This document shows, in pieces, positions 26,924 to 36,494 of a DNA stretch of 64,000 nucleotides. Both the position numbers and the translations under genes were made by a program. Under the pieces are notes generated by a model. The model worked only from the letters and a program-made list of their open reading frames with translations, did not search any database and was not told the DNA's origin. Position 1 is the first letter of the stretch. Each line of letters starts with the position of its first letter. This stretch comes from Oceanobacillus kimchii X50 (GTDB taxonomy: Bacteria > Bacillota > Bacilli > Bacillales > Amphibacillaceae). The stretch lies in contig NZ_CM001792.1 in assembly GCF_000340475.1 (NCBI RefSeq), forward strand, positions 1,138,659 through 1,202,658. Reading direction: 5' to 3'.

Positions 26924-27094
26924 TCATAGGATTGGATTTTGTTTTTCCCTTTACATCAGTTCTGCCAGATACTCATAAGAGGGACATATTTTAACTGCTT
27001 ATTTTCTGACTTGATTTTAAAATGAAACGAGTGTGATAAACTAAATAATCGAAATTCCCGAATTGGTCATGCCTCTGGTCCTTATATTCCGTTT

Positions 27095-27997
27095 CTATAT
27101 GATTGGATTTGAATATATGTTTTCTAGCTCAAGTGAAAGAGGCATGCCTGTATCATAGGAAATATTGCCGATAATGTCGTTTATCAGATTATTATCATTA
27201 TAATTATGATTTACCCAGTACTGGTGTATGAGTGGCAGTAATTTACATATTTCTTCATGTGCATCCTCATAATGTTCTAAAAAGCTTCTTGTTGAAGGAA
27301 CATATGTTGCAGGATGATGCCATATGTTATGACCCTCATTAAGGTAATCGATACTTGATCGAATCGGCTGATGCGAGTAAGAAGATATAACATTACTAAG
27401 TAATTTATTTTTCCATAAATAAGGATCGGCAAGTATCTTATGTGCCAATTTCATATCATGATAAGATTTTTTAATATAATCATCAGGTGGAGTTAGATCC
27501 GGATAGATATTTCTGATCGATTGCTGTAGTATTTGGTGTATATCTAATGGTAGAGAATCTCCTACATCAATGTCTAGATAAACGGGAAATTTCCATGCTT
27601 CTTTTTTTCTTAATTTTTGCATCATGATTGTATCAATAATTACTTCCAATTTTTGATGATTACTGCCTTCATAACCCGCATGATAATGAATAAATGGATG
27701 TGTATGACGGTCTAGTATGTGATGCGTAATAAAACCTAGTACATAAGCTTGGACTTGAATATTACACTTTTTTGCCCTCTGTATTAATTGTTGCAAAAAT
27801 TCTCCGCATTGTTTTGTATGTAAAGTTGTTCCTAACTGTTGTACTGGCCCTTCTTTTACCCAGGGCCAAAATTGATAATAGAAAAAAGGGTCTGGTCCTT
27901 GTGCCCCAAGATTTAAAGCAGGTCCAGTATATATAGATAGATCCACAGAGTTGCATGCATCTTCAGCAAATAAGATATGCGTCCATATATTCGGCAT
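27095..27997 (-). CDS. Zinc-dependent phospholipase C-like protein
   Basis: A 300-aa protein of the Zn_dep_PLPC family. It starts with PNIWTHILFAEDA and has the metal-binding pattern GAQGPDPFFYY, then YVLGFITHHILDRHTHPFIHYHAGY, rich in His and Asp as in bacterial phospholipases C. It lacks a signal peptide, so it is cytosolic and its substrate is open. Such proteins are frequent in Bacillaceae as uncharacterised genes. GGGAGG ribosome site. It is divergent from fumC. Confidence 0.78.
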   Translation of the reverse strand: MPNIWTHILFAEDACNSVDLSIYTGPALNLGAQGPDPFFYYQFWPWVKEGPVQQLGTTLHTKQCGEFLQQLIQRAKKCNIQVQAYVLGFITHHILDRHTHPFIHYHAGYEGSNHQKLEVIIDTIMMQKLRKKEAWKFPVYLDIDVGDSLPLDIHQILQQSIRNIYPDLTPPDDYIKKSYHDMKLAHKILADPYLWKNKLLSNVISSYSHQPIRSSIDYLNEGHNIWHHPATYVPSTRSFLEHYEDAHEEICKLLPLIHQYWVNHNYNDNNLINDIIGNISYDTGMPLSLELENIYSNPII

Positions 27998-28127
27998 GAA
28001 AAAATCCTCCCATAATATACAATTTTCAGTTATTTATGATATATTTTACCATGGACGGAAAGAAATCGAAAAATATTAAAAAATTTGATACACTATCATT
28101 GAGGATTTAACAAAGGGAGGAAATAAA

Positions 28128-29513
28128 ATGGATTATCGTATTGAAAAAGATACAATTGGGGAGATTCAAGTTCCTGCTGATAAATATTGGGGCGCACAAA
28201 CGCAACGTAGTAAGCAAAATTTTCCAATTGGAAATGAAAAAATGCCAGTCGAAATTATTAAAGCGTTTGCAATATTAAAACGTAGCACTGCAGAAGCTAA
28301 TTTCAAATTAGGCTTAATGGAACAAGATAAAATGAAAGCTATTCAATATGCTGCTGATCAAGTATTAAACGATTCACTTACAGATCATTTTCCATTAGTC
28401 GTATGGCAAACGGGAAGTGGAACACAAAGTAATATGAATGTAAACGAAGTATTAGCTTTTGTAGGTAATAAATGGTTACAAGAACAAGGAAGTGATTTGA
28501 AATTACATCCAAATGATGATGTAAATAAATCTCAAAGTTCTAACGATACATATCCAACAGCAATGCATATTGCTGCTGTATTGAAATTAGAAGATACAGT
28601 ATTACCAGCATTAAACCAGTTGAAAAATACGTTTTCAGAAAAACAAGTTGCTTTTGAAGATATTGTTAAAATTGGTCGTACACATTTACAGGATGCGACT
28701 CCGTTAACATTAGGCCAGGAGATTAGTGGTTGGCATCGTATGTTAGAGAAATCAGAAACAATGATTTCAGAGAGTTTAGAGCATCTTCGTGAGTTAGCAA
28801 TAGGTGGAACAGCAGTAGGTACTGGTCTAAATGCACATCCTGGTTTTTCAGAGAAAGTTTGCCAGGCAATTAGTGTATTTACAGATAAGAAATTTGTATC
28901 CGCAAAAAACAAATTCCATTCATTAACAAGTCATGATGAAACCGTTTATGCACATGGTGCACTAAAAGGATTAGCAGCAGATTTAATGAAAATTGCCAAC
29001 GATGTCCGTTGGTTAGCTAGTGGCCCTCGTTGTGGAATTGGTGAAATAACAATACCTGCAAATGAACCAGGAAGTTCAATTATGCCGGGTAAAGTTAACC
29101 CAACACAAAGTGAAGCTGTTACAATGGTAGCAACACAAGTAATGGGAAATGATGCTGCAATTGGTTTTGCCGCTAGTCAGGGGAACTTTGAATTAAATGT
29201 CTTTAAACCAGTAATAGCATACAACTTCTTACAATCAAGTCAATTATTAGCAGATAGCATTATATCTTTCGATGAGCGTTGTGCTGTTGGAATCGAACCA
29301 AATCATGAGCAAATTGAAAAGAATCTAAATGATTCATTAATGTTAGTTACTGCTTTAAATCCACATATTGGGTATGAAAATGCAGCGAAAATAGCAAAAA
29401 AAGCATTTGCGGATAATTCAACATTAAAAGAGACTGCTGTAGAATTAGGATTATTAACGGAAGAACAGTTTGATGAGTATGTTAATCCAGAAGAAATGAC
29501 ATATCCTAAATAA
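28128..29513 (+). CDS. fumC: Fumarate hydratase class II
   Basis: TCA-cycle enzyme that interconverts fumarate and malate; called CitG in B. subtilis. It is 461 aa, homotetrameric and iron-independent. Signature [13 protein letters not shown] near residue 315 carries the catalytic serine; [13 protein letters not shown] (here [13 protein letters not shown]) and the [11 protein letters not shown] region complete the active site. GGGAGG ribosome site and its own terminator, so it is monocistronic. Confidence 0.97.
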   Translation: MDYRIEKDTIGEIQVPADKYWGAQTQRSKQNFPIGNEKMPVEIIKAFAILKRSTAEANFKLGLMEQDKMKAIQYAADQVLNDSLTDHFPLVVWQTGSGTQSNMNVNEVLAFVGNKWLQEQGSDLKLHPNDDVNKSQSSNDTYPTAMHIAAVLKLEDTVLPALNQLKNTFSEKQVAFEDIVKIGRTHLQDATPLTLGQEISGWHRMLEKSETMISESLEHLRELAIGGTAVGTGLNAHPGFSEKVCQAISVFTDKKFVSAKNKFHSLTSHDETVYAHGALKGLAADLMKIANDVRWLASGPRCGIGEITIPANEPGSSIMPGKVNPTQSEAVTMVATQVMGNDAAIGFAASQGNFELNVFKPVIAYNFLQSSQLLADSIISFDERCAVGIEPNHEQIEKNLNDSLMLVTALNPHIGYENAAKIAKKAFADNSTLKETAVELGLLTEEQFDEYVNPEEMTYPK

Positions 29514-29523
29514 AGTAATGATT

Positions 29524-29564
29524 AAAAAGTATCCATTTATCAAAAGGTAAATGGATACTTTTTT
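29524..29564 (+). terminator. Terminator of fumC
   Basis: A stem of about 15 bp (29524-29539 with 29548-29562) and T6. Confidence 0.9.
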
Positions 29565-29602
29565 ACATAAATACAAGGCTTAAATTACATATTTAACAAG
29601 CT

Positions 29603-29632
29603 TGTATCGCCATAATTACATTTCTCCTACAA
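29603..29632 (+). promoter_or_regulatory. Candidate sigma-G promoter of the SASP gene
   Basis: TGTATC (29603-29608), 17-base spacer, CCTACAA (29626-29632). Each box is one or two bases off the sigma-G consensus. An alternative CATAATT lies at 29611-29617. SASP genes are normally sigma-G dependent. Confidence 0.35.
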
Positions 29633-29700
29633 ATTACCAATGTTTATTTGTGATAAGTTTTGAGGATGTGCAGACAATAGTCTTACAGGAGGTGATATTA

Positions 29701-29892
29701 ATGGCTAACAACAATTCAAACCAATTAGTAGTTCCTGGAGTACAACAAGCTCTAGATCAAATGAAATATGAGATCGCTCAAGAATTTGGTGTGTCTTTAG
29801 GTGCTGATACAACTTCTCGTGCAAACGGTTCTGTAGGTGGAGAGATTACTAAACGTCTTGTTCAAACTGCTCAACAACAATTGCATGGCTAA
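29701..29892 (+). CDS. Alpha/beta-type small acid-soluble spore protein
   Basis: A 63-aa DNA-binding spore protein that protects spore DNA and is degraded at germination. It contains the GPR protease site YEIAQEFGV, the conserved [22 protein letters not shown] and a C-terminal Gln-rich end. Start ATG 29701 has a perfect AGGAGGTGAT eight bases upstream; the longer frame from 29602 has none. It cannot be assigned to one of the sspA-D paralogues from sequence alone. Confidence 0.95.
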   Translation: MANNNSNQLVVPGVQQALDQMKYEIAQEFGVSLGADTTSRANGSVGGEITKRLVQTAQQQLHG

Positions 29893-29918
29893 ATCTAAAA
29901 TAATAAAATAAATGGCTG

Positions 29919-29954
29919 AAAGGGAAGTCTAACTGGGCTTCCCTTTCTATTTTT
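29919..29954 (+). terminator. Terminator of the SASP gene
   Basis: AAAGGGAAG pairs with CTTCCCTTT, followed by a T-rich run. Confidence 0.75.
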
Positions 29955-30005
29955 GAAAAGAAGATTTTTTATCGATAAAAACTGTTGTCCCGGATATGTT
30001 AGGAA

Positions 30006-31103
30006 TTATTTAATGCGTTGTTCACTATCTTTATCAAAGAAATGTGCTTTGTTTAAATCAAATCCAAGATCAATACTTTCTCCGCCTTTAACATCTGTAC
30101 GTGAATCAACACGAGCTACAAATTCTTGCCCATCAACACTAGAATAAAGAATAGATTCTGCGCCCATTAATTCTGCAACTTCAATATTAGCAGTTACTTT
30201 AGTACCTGGAGAAGAATCGATAAATATTAATTCATCATGAATATCTTCTGGACGGACACCTAGTACCAATTCTTTTCCTTCGTACCCTTGTTCACGAAGT
30301 ACTTTCAGTTTACCTTCAGGTACAGTGAATTTAGATTCACCAGTAATAAAGTTTCCTCCATCTAATTTCCCAGTGAAGAAGTTCATAGAAGGTGAACCAA
30401 TAAATCCGCCAACAAAAATGTTTTCAGGATAATCGTACACTTCTTTTGGAGCACCCACTTGCTGAATAACTCCATCTTTCATAACAACTAAGCGAGTAGC
30501 CATCGTCATTGCTTCTGTTTGATCATGTGTTACATAAATCGTCGTTGTTTGTAAGCGTTGGTGTAGTTTTTGAATTTCTGCTCGCATTTGCACACGAAGT
30601 TTAGCATCTAAGTTAGATAATGGTTCATCCATTAGGAATACCTTTGCATCACGGACAATTGCACGACCTAATGCAACACGTTGCCGCTGACCACCAGAAA
30701 GTGCTTTTGGTTTACGGTCAAGGTATGCTTCTAAACCAAGAATTTTGGCTGCATTATCCACACGTTCCTTAATTTCTTCTTTTTTAAATTTACGAAGCTT
30801 CAATCCGAATGCCATATTATCGAACACGTTCATATGTGGGTAGAGGGCATAGTTTTGGAATACCATGGCAATATCACGGTCTTTAGGAGCAACATCGTTC
30901 ATTTTTTTCTCATCGATGTAAAATTCTCCATCGGTAATTTCTTCTAGTCCAGCAATCATTCTTAAAGTAGTTGATTTACCACAACCAGAAGGACCTACAA
31001 AGACGATAAACTCCTTATCTTGAATATGTAGGTTAAAATCATTTACTGCAAGTACTTCCTTATCATATTTCTTTTGAATATGTTCTAAGCGTAATTCAGC
31101 CAT
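30006..31103 (-). CDS. msmX: Multi-sugar ABC importer ATPase MsmX
   Basis: Shared ATPase that powers several carbohydrate ABC importers (CUT1 class). It has 365 aa, the same length as B. subtilis MsmX and very similar throughout. Walker A is GPSGCGKS (residues 37-44), signature LSGGQRQR near 134, Walker [14 protein letters not shown], and the C-terminal MOI/TOBE regulatory domain is present. No permease genes adjoin, which fits a stand-alone shared ATPase. A perfect cre site is in its promoter region. Confidence 0.93.
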   Translation of the reverse strand: MAELRLEHIQKKYDKEVLAVNDFNLHIQDKEFIVFVGPSGCGKSTTLRMIAGLEEITDGEFYIDEKKMNDVAPKDRDIAMVFQNYALYPHMNVFDNMAFGLKLRKFKKEEIKERVDNAAKILGLEAYLDRKPKALSGGQRQRVALGRAIVRDAKVFLMDEPLSNLDAKLRVQMRAEIQKLHQRLQTTTIYVTHDQTEAMTMATRLVVMKDGVIQQVGAPKEVYDYPENIFVGGFIGSPSMNFFTGKLDGGNFITGESKFTVPEGKLKVLREQGYEGKELVLGVRPEDIHDELIFIDSSPGTKVTANIEVAELMGAESILYSSVDGQEFVARVDSRTDVKGGESIDLGFDLNKAHFFDKDSEQRIK

Positions 31104-31125
31104 TTCTTATTCCCCCTATTTTTTA

Positions 31126-31148
31126 TGTTAACGATTACATTTATTGTA
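31126..31148 (-). promoter_or_regulatory. msmX promoter with CcpA cre site
   Basis: Minus strand: TACAAT -10 at 31143-31148, followed immediately by TGTAATCGTTAACA (31126-31139), an exact match to the cre consensus TGWAANCGNTNWCA. The position over the transcription start implies carbon catabolite repression by CcpA. Confidence 0.75.
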
Positions 31149-31192
31149 CAAGAGCCGATGAAATGTTGATATGGTAAATATGCACAAAGATG

Positions 31193-32092
31193 TTATTCTG
31201 TTTTGTGCATATTAGCTAAAATAGCTAAATATACGGTGATGGCTTGTTCAAATTGTTTTACATCAATTCCTGTGCTTTCATGAAATTTATCAAGACGATA
31301 CTGAATGCTATTTCGGTGCATATACAGTTTTTTTGAAGCTTCTGTAAGATTTAAATTACTTTCAATAAATATTTGTATTGTTTGCAATGCTTCTTTATCC
31401 TCTGTAAACTCTTTTAAAATCCAGCTACTTAATTGGATTTTCTTTTGTTTATTTAGATTCTTAATAAGACGAAATGGATAATCTTCTATAAAAGTGACAA
31501 CGGGTGAATCATGAGATTGAAAACTCGAAGGCGCTTGCTCAGATAATATATTTGAATACGTGACAATATCCTTTAAACTATTAAGGAATGGTCCTATATA
31601 AAAAGCAGTTTTAATGTATAATTCACTCATTAATGTATCTGATATTTGCGCATAACTTAACGATTCTTCCAGTTGTGAAATTTCCTCTTCAACTAAAATT
31701 CCTGCATATTCATTATGCCAAAGGATAGATATAGGCCCAGTGAAAAACTCTTGGATAGTCGTTTTAAATATATCTGGTTCGACATGGCCTTGGCGAATTT
31801 GAAAATAAACAAATCGAAAAGGAGAGTTAATTTCCTCTAATCGTTCTTTATCATCTTCACCTAATCTTTTTCTCCATAATTTCTCACGTTCCGTTTGTAA
31901 GGGTAAGTTAACATGGTATTTAGTTAAAAAAGCCGATAATAAAGCTTGATCTTTCTCTGTTAATTCATTTTGGTGGATGCCAACTACTTCTCCTTGTTCC
32001 GTTTGAAACCAGGTATAATCTAACGGAAGATTTGAAGTATTGGAAGGTAGTGTGCGAACACTGGGATAAAATTTTTTTAGCATTTGAATCAT
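31193..32092 (-). CDS. PucR/CdaR-type transcriptional regulator
   Basis: 299 aa. The C-terminal 50 residues form the HTH_30 domain (NLTEASKKLYMHRNSIQYRL, then DKFHESTGIDV), as in PucR, CdaR and AdeR. The preceding GGDEF-like core is degenerate and the N-terminus holds no recognised sensor. It lies just upstream of msmX on the same strand, separated by the msmX promoter and cre site, so a role in sugar or polyol control is possible but unproven. AAGGAG ribosome site. Confidence 0.75.
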   Translation of the reverse strand: MIQMLKKFYPSVRTLPSNTSNLPLDYTWFQTEQGEVVGIHQNELTEKDQALLSAFLTKYHVNLPLQTEREKLWRKRLGEDDKERLEEINSPFRFVYFQIRQGHVEPDIFKTTIQEFFTGPISILWHNEYAGILVEEEISQLEESLSYAQISDTLMSELYIKTAFYIGPFLNSLKDIVTYSNILSEQAPSSFQSHDSPVVTFIEDYPFRLIKNLNKQKKIQLSSWILKEFTEDKEALQTIQIFIESNLNLTEASKKLYMHRNSIQYRLDKFHESTGIDVKQFEQAITVYLAILANMHKTE

Positions 32093-32237
32093 GTATCAGT
32101 ACTCCTTTTTAATTATCATAATATTATTATAACAAGTTAATTCTATCCTACCTTTAAAAATCGCATAGGTATTGGTATACATCAGAGGTCACCTTTGTTA
32201 TAGTAGCATGGAGACAAATCAAGGAGGATGAATAAGG

Positions 32238-32591
32238 ATGGCAAATACACTAGATGTAGCAAATAATTTAGAACAAGCTTTACGTGAAAGTGATGAGTTT
32301 AAAAGCTTAAAAGAAGCATATGAAGAAGTTATGGGAGAACCAACTGCGAAACAAATGTTTGAAGATTTCCGTGACACTCAACTAAGCCTTCAAGAAAAAC
32401 AAATGCAAGGTATCGAAATTACAGAAGAAGAAGTGGAAAAAGCAAGACAAGTTGTAGAAACAGTACAACAACATGAGGGCATCTCTAAATTAATGGAAGA
32501 AGAACAACGCTTAAACAATTTAATTAATGAGATTAGCCAAATCATTACAAAACCATTAGAAGAATTATACGGAACAGCTGAACAAAATTAA
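32238..32591 (+). CDS. yheA: YlbF/YmcA-family protein YheA
   Basis: A 117-aa all-helical protein. The whole sequence follows B. subtilis YheA (pattern FEDFRDTQLSLQEKQM, later PLEELYG at the end). Related YlbF and YmcA act with YaaT on RNase Y-dependent mRNA processing, competence and sporulation; YheA itself has no proven role. AGGAGG ribosome site; terminator follows. Confidence 0.88.
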   Translation: MANTLDVANNLEQALRESDEFKSLKEAYEEVMGEPTAKQMFEDFRDTQLSLQEKQMQGIEITEEEVEKARQVVETVQQHEGISKLMEEEQRLNNLINEISQIITKPLEELYGTAEQN

Positions 32592-32600
32592 TTAATAAGA

Positions 32601-32638
32601 GTGCTATTACCAAACTTGGTGGATAGCACCCTTTTTTT
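32601..32638 (+). terminator. Terminator of yheA
   Basis: GTGCTAT-n-ACCAA pairs with TTGGT-n-ATAGCAC; T7 follows. Confidence 0.85.
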
Positions 32639-32651
32639 GAGTGGCCGTAAT

Positions 32652-32837
32652 CTAACGATGGAATAGCACTAATTTTGCATCTGGACTTACACAGCGATGT
32701 GTATGTTCCATATATCCTTCTTCTTCAAGCTGAGTTTGTCCGATTTCTTTTGCAGATTCATCATTTTCTGCAGTGAATGATGTGTCCAATAACTTTTCCC
32801 CATTTTTTGAAAATACCGTTAATGCATAGGTTCTCAT
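32652..32837 (-). CDS. Small YhzD-like protein
   Basis: A 61-aa soluble protein, MRTYALTVFSKNGEKLLD at the start and EHTHRCVSPDAKLVLFHR at the end. It appears to belong to the Bacillus YhzD family, which has no known function. Strong AAAGGGGG ribosome site. The 200 bases upstream, shared with yhaQ, are AT-rich with no further gene. Confidence 0.7.
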   Translation of the reverse strand: MRTYALTVFSKNGEKLLDTSFTAENDESAKEIGQTQLEEEGYMEHTHRCVSPDAKLVLFHR

Positions 32838-33041
32838 CCCAATCCCCCTTTAATTATTTATATATTATTATAAATCATATCAGTATTTTCTGGCAATTCA
32901 TCCTGCGTGTTACAGTAATATCCCCACTGAGTAAAGTTTATTTTATTGTCTGAAAAAGTATTGTAATTAAATAGGACATTATATACACTTTAATGGGGAC
33001 ATAGGTAGTTTATATAATAGAGAGAAGGAGGTAAATCAACG

Positions 33042-33941
33042 ATGACGTTACAATTAAATAACGTAACAAAACGATTTGACAACCATACTGCTGTAACTAA
33101 TCTTTCTTTGGAGATTCCTGAGAAGGAGATGTTTGGTTTTCTTGGAGGGAATGGAGCGGGTAAAACGACTACATTTCGGATGATTCTTGGTTTATTAGAC
33201 ATTACCGAGGGAGAGATTACATGGAAAGGCGAATCGATTTCTTATGAAAAAAGCCATCTAATTGGTTATTTGCCAGAAGAAAGAGGTCTATATCCGAAGT
33301 TAACAGTGAAAGAGCAAATCATTTATCTCGGCAGATTAAGAGGAATGAAAAAGCCCCAAATTGAAAAAGAATTAATAAAGTGGTTAGATCGATTCCGTGT
33401 ACCAGAATACTTGAATAAAAAAGTAGAAGAATTATCTAAAGGGAATCAACAGAAAATTCAATTTATATCTGCGGTGATTCATCAACCACAGCTATTGATT
33501 CTAGATGAACCATTCTCAGGCCTTGATCCTGTAAATGTAGAAATGCTAAAGGAAGCGGTTATTGAGTTAAAAGAACAAGGGACATCAATTGTATTTTCTT
33601 CGCATCGGATGGAACATGTAGAAGAACTATGTCAGCATGTATGTATTTTACAAAAAGGAACTCCCATTGTTCATGGATCGTTACAAGAAATAAAAAAAGG
33701 ATATGGAAAGAAGAATCTGCATATTCGCGGAGATGTCTCGTTTGAATTCTTACGGACCCATTCAGGAGTTTCCTCTTACAAAGCTCTACAGGATGGATGT
33801 AAGCTTCAAATTGACAGTGAAGAAGTGGCACAACAAATATTTGAAGCTCTGCAAGGCAAAGGATTTATACGTAAATTTGAACTTGAAGAACCTTCGTTAA
33901 ATGATATCTTTATTGCAAAGGTAGGTGCTTCATATGAATAA
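33042..33941 (+). CDS. yhaQ: ABC transporter ATPase YhaQ (NatA-like)
   Basis: A 299-aa ATPase. Walker A is GGNGAGKTT near residue 35, signature LSKGNQQKIQ, Walker B LLILDEPFSGLDPVN and H-loop SSHRMEHVEE; a C-terminal domain of about 80 residues follows. It matches YhaQ and NatA, ATPases of NatAB-type Na+ efflux pumps, and is translationally coupled (eight-base overlap) to the YhaP permease. Substrate is only inferred; sodium efflux would suit a halotolerant host. Confidence 0.88.
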   Translation: MTLQLNNVTKRFDNHTAVTNLSLEIPEKEMFGFLGGNGAGKTTTFRMILGLLDITEGEITWKGESISYEKSHLIGYLPEERGLYPKLTVKEQIIYLGRLRGMKKPQIEKELIKWLDRFRVPEYLNKKVEELSKGNQQKIQFISAVIHQPQLLILDEPFSGLDPVNVEMLKEAVIELKEQGTSIVFSSHRMEHVEELCQHVCILQKGTPIVHGSLQEIKKGYGKKNLHIRGDVSFEFLRTHSGVSSYKALQDGCKLQIDSEEVAQQIFEALQGKGFIRKFELEEPSLNDIFIAKVGASYE

Positions 33942-35199
33942 GTTTTGGGTTGTTTTATCTCATACATACCTATCAAAAGTGAAATCAAAATCATTCATCA
34001 TTAGTACTGCCATTACGTTATTAGTAATTATAGGTTTGGCTAATTTACCAACAATTATTGATACTTTTGCTGGTGATGGAGAAGAGAGTTCGGAGCAGAT
34101 TGCTGTAATTGATGAATCTGGAAATTATTTTGACCTATTAGACGAAAGCCTAGCTGCTGCGAATGACCAAGAATTAGAGATTGTATCTGTAAATGAATCA
34201 GAGGATGATGTGAAACAAGCTGTTCAGGAAGAGGAGTACGATGGGCTTCTTGTAATTGAAACAGATGAGAATAATTTACCTATTGGTACTTATTATGCGA
34301 ATCGGATTTCGGATAGCGGAGAGCAGTTATTTTTACAAAATCAACTTCAACAACTAAAAATAGCGATTGGTACTCAACAGTCAGGAATAGATCAAGAATC
34401 ATTAGAAATGATTTACGCTCCAGTACCATTTGAAGCAACACAATTAGATGAAACGGCAAGAACTTCTGAAGAAATGAGTCAAGCACGAGGTATTGTATAT
34501 GTGATGTTGTTTGTACTGTATATGGCTGTTATTGTTTATGGACAAATGATAGCAACGGATGTAGCAATTGAAAAATCTTCAAGGGTGATGGAAATATTAG
34601 TATCAAGTGCTTCTCCTATTACACATATGTTTGCTAAAATTATCGGTGTTGCATTGCTCGGTTTAACGCAAATACTTCTGTTCTTAGGAGTAGGGTATTT
34701 TATGATTAGTTCCCAAATGGATGACATTGGTGGAGAATTTTTCGAGTATATGGGCTTAACGAACAATGACATTTCTATTTATATTTATGCAGTCGTGTTT
34801 TTCCTTCTGGGGTATTTTCTCTATGCTACCCTAGCTGCAATGTTAGGTTCTTTAGTTAGTCGTATTGAGGATGTAAATCAGCTCGTTATGCCAATGATCA
34901 TGCTAATAATGATTGCATTCTTTATTGCAATTTTTGGGCTGGAAATGCCTGAATCAACTTTAATAACAGTAACCTCATTTATACCATTTTTTGCACCAAT
35001 GATAATGTTCTTAAGAGTAGGTATGCTTAATGTTCCGATATGGGAAATTGTATTATCATTCGGATTATTAATTGGAACGATTGCTTTATTAGCTTATGTA
35101 GGAGCAAAAGTATACAGTGGAGGGGTATTGATGTATGGGAAATCGGGCTCGTTGAAAGACTTTAAAAAGGCAATGAAGCTTTCTAAAAAAGAAAAGTAA
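33934..35199 (+). CDS. yhaP: ABC transporter permease YhaP (NatB-like)
   Basis: 421 aa. One N-terminal helix (about 15-38), a large extracytoplasmic acidic domain (about 45-180), then five to six helices (about 185-400), the NatB/ABC-2 arrangement. ATG 33934 (MNKFWVVLSHTYLSK) is preferred over the upstream in-frame start because it follows AGGTAGGTG. It ends at a hairpin terminator. It works with YhaQ, as in the same B. subtilis locus. Confidence 0.88.
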   Translation: MNKFWVVLSHTYLSKVKSKSFIISTAITLLVIIGLANLPTIIDTFAGDGEESSEQIAVIDESGNYFDLLDESLAAANDQELEIVSVNESEDDVKQAVQEEEYDGLLVIETDENNLPIGTYYANRISDSGEQLFLQNQLQQLKIAIGTQQSGIDQESLEMIYAPVPFEATQLDETARTSEEMSQARGIVYVMLFVLYMAVIVYGQMIATDVAIEKSSRVMEILVSSASPITHMFAKIIGVALLGLTQILLFLGVGYFMISSQMDDIGGEFFEYMGLTNNDISIYIYAVVFFLLGYFLYATLAAMLGSLVSRIEDVNQLVMPMIMLIMIAFFIAIFGLEMPESTLITVTSFIPFFAPMIMFLRVGMLNVPIWEIVLSFGLLIGTIALLAYVGAKVYSGGVLMYGKSGSLKDFKKAMKLSKKEK

Positions 35200-35242
35200 A
35201 CTATCCACTGAATAAGTAATATTCAATGAGATTAATATCTAA

Positions 35243-35276
35243 AGGGGAAAGTCATCGCAGGTTGACTTCCCCTATT
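35243..35276 (+). terminator. Terminator of yhaQP
   Basis: AGGGGAAAGTCA pairs with TGACTTCCCCT (one bulge), then a T-rich tail. Confidence 0.7.
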
Positions 35277-35407
35277 TCGTTATACACACTTATAGATAAT
35301 AGGCGACGATTTTTATGGTAACAGTACGATCTGAGTTGTTCCCATGTTAAAAAAAGTTCAACTATAGGGAAAATTGAATGATGAGTAATAACCCCTGACG
35401 AGTTTGC

Positions 35408-36022
35408 TTATGATTCATTTGAATTTGGTTCAAGTTCTTCCTCGGTCACCCATTTATGATTTTTAACTTCTTCACCAGATTCGGTTACATAATCAATCAT
35501 ATATACGGTTGTTTCGATACCGTCTTCAATAGTTGCTGTTGCGCCATTCATACCTTCCATATGTTCAGCATTAATAGTTACTTCATCTCCAACTTGATAA
35601 GGGTTTTTATTTGGATTGTTAATTTCTTCTTGGATTATCCATTTGTGATTTTCAACCATTTCACCGCCATCTGTTGGTTGATAACTAATCATGTAAGCGG
35701 TGGTATCGTATGCCCCAACAATTTTTCCTGAAGCTCCTTCCATACCTGGCATATGTGAAGCGGTGATTGTTACTTCATCACCTGCAGTATAGGTAGACTC
35801 CTCTGCTTCTTTTAAATCTTTAGGGATTTTACCACTCTCATCATGATCCGAATGTTCCTGCTCACTTTGATTATCTTCTTCGAGATCTCCTTCAGGTACT
35901 TGTTCATTATCAGGAAGCATGTTTCTTTCTTCATTTTCATCAATATCACTTTCGTTATTGCAAGCATACAATCCCATCAGTAGCACAAATACCCCAACGA
36001 AGTATCCCAATTTTTTTATCAT
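35408..36022 (-). CDS. ydhK: YdhK-like lipoprotein with two DUF1541 repeats
   Basis: A 204-aa secreted lipoprotein: signal ending LYAC (Cys21), acidic linker, then two homologous repeats of about 55 residues. The repeats begin YTAGDEVTITASHMPGMEGA and YQVGDEVTINAEHMEGMNGA, and each ends NHKW. The recurring His-Met-x-Gly-Met suggests possible copper binding (inference). It is transcribed divergently from csoR-copA-copZ, which supports a copper link. B. subtilis YdhK is the family reference. Confidence 0.82.
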   Translation of the reverse strand: MIKKLGYFVGVFVLLMGLYACNNESDIDENEERNMLPDNEQVPEGDLEEDNQSEQEHSDHDESGKIPKDLKEAEESTYTAGDEVTITASHMPGMEGASGKIVGAYDTTAYMISYQPTDGGEMVENHKWIIQEEINNPNKNPYQVGDEVTINAEHMEGMNGATATIEDGIETTVYMIDYVTESGEEVKNHKWVTEEELEPNSNES

Positions 36023-36124
36023 AGCAATAAGCTCCTTTCACATGTTGTACAAGTATTATTCACGCAAACGATATGTTATAAACGCAAAAACTGGAAAATA
36101 ATAGATAATGACTAAGCGCTTATA

Positions 36125-36153
36125 TTGACATAGATACATTAGGGGGGTATAGT
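36125..36153 (+). promoter_or_regulatory. csoR-copA-copZ promoter with CsoR operator
   Basis: TTGACA (36125-36130), 17-base spacer, TATAGT (36148-36153). The interrupted dyad ATACATTAGGGGGGTATA (36134-36151) fills the spacer and enters the -10. It has the G-rich TATA-flanked form of CsoR operators; Cu(I) binding to CsoR would release it. Confidence 0.8.
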
Positions 36154-36182
36154 ATTGTTAGAACAATGAAGGAGTGATCAAA

Positions 36183-36482
36183 TTGGATTCATTACAAGAA
36201 CATACAAATCATCCAAGATCGAATACAGAAAAACAAGCGGTAACAAACCGTTTGAAACGTATAGAAGGACAAGTGAGAGGAATACAAAAGATGGTGGAAG
36301 AGGATCGTTATTGTGTAGATATACTCGTTCAGATTAGTGCCATTCAAGCTGCATTAAAAAAAGTAGGATTTGAAATTACGGAGCGGCATATGAAACATTG
36401 TGTCAGTGATGCAGTAAAGTCCGGTGAAGGTGATGAAGCAATTGATGAAGTAATGAGTGTATTAAAACAGTTTACGAAGTAA
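36183..36482 (+). CDS. csoR: Copper-sensing repressor CsoR
   Basis: A 99-aa helical repressor that leaves its operator when Cu(I) binds. Copper ligands are visible: Cys44 (RYCVDI), His69 and Cys73 (RHMKHC). The DNA-contacting helix TNRLKRIEGQVRGIQKMV is intact. TTG 36183 is chosen because AAGGAG lies eight bases ahead; in-frame GTG 36174 overlaps that ribosome site. It is the first gene of the copper operon, 12 bases before copA. Confidence 0.93.
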   Translation: MDSLQEHTNHPRSNTEKQAVTNRLKRIEGQVRGIQKMVEEDRYCVDILVQISAIQAALKKVGFEITERHMKHCVSDAVKSGEGDEAIDEVMSVLKQFTK

Positions 36483-36494
36483 GGAGAGGGTCTT

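Noticed and set aside
30553..30570. cre-like TTGTAAGCGTT inside msmX
   Set aside because: It lies within conserved coding sequence and lacks the symmetric right half.
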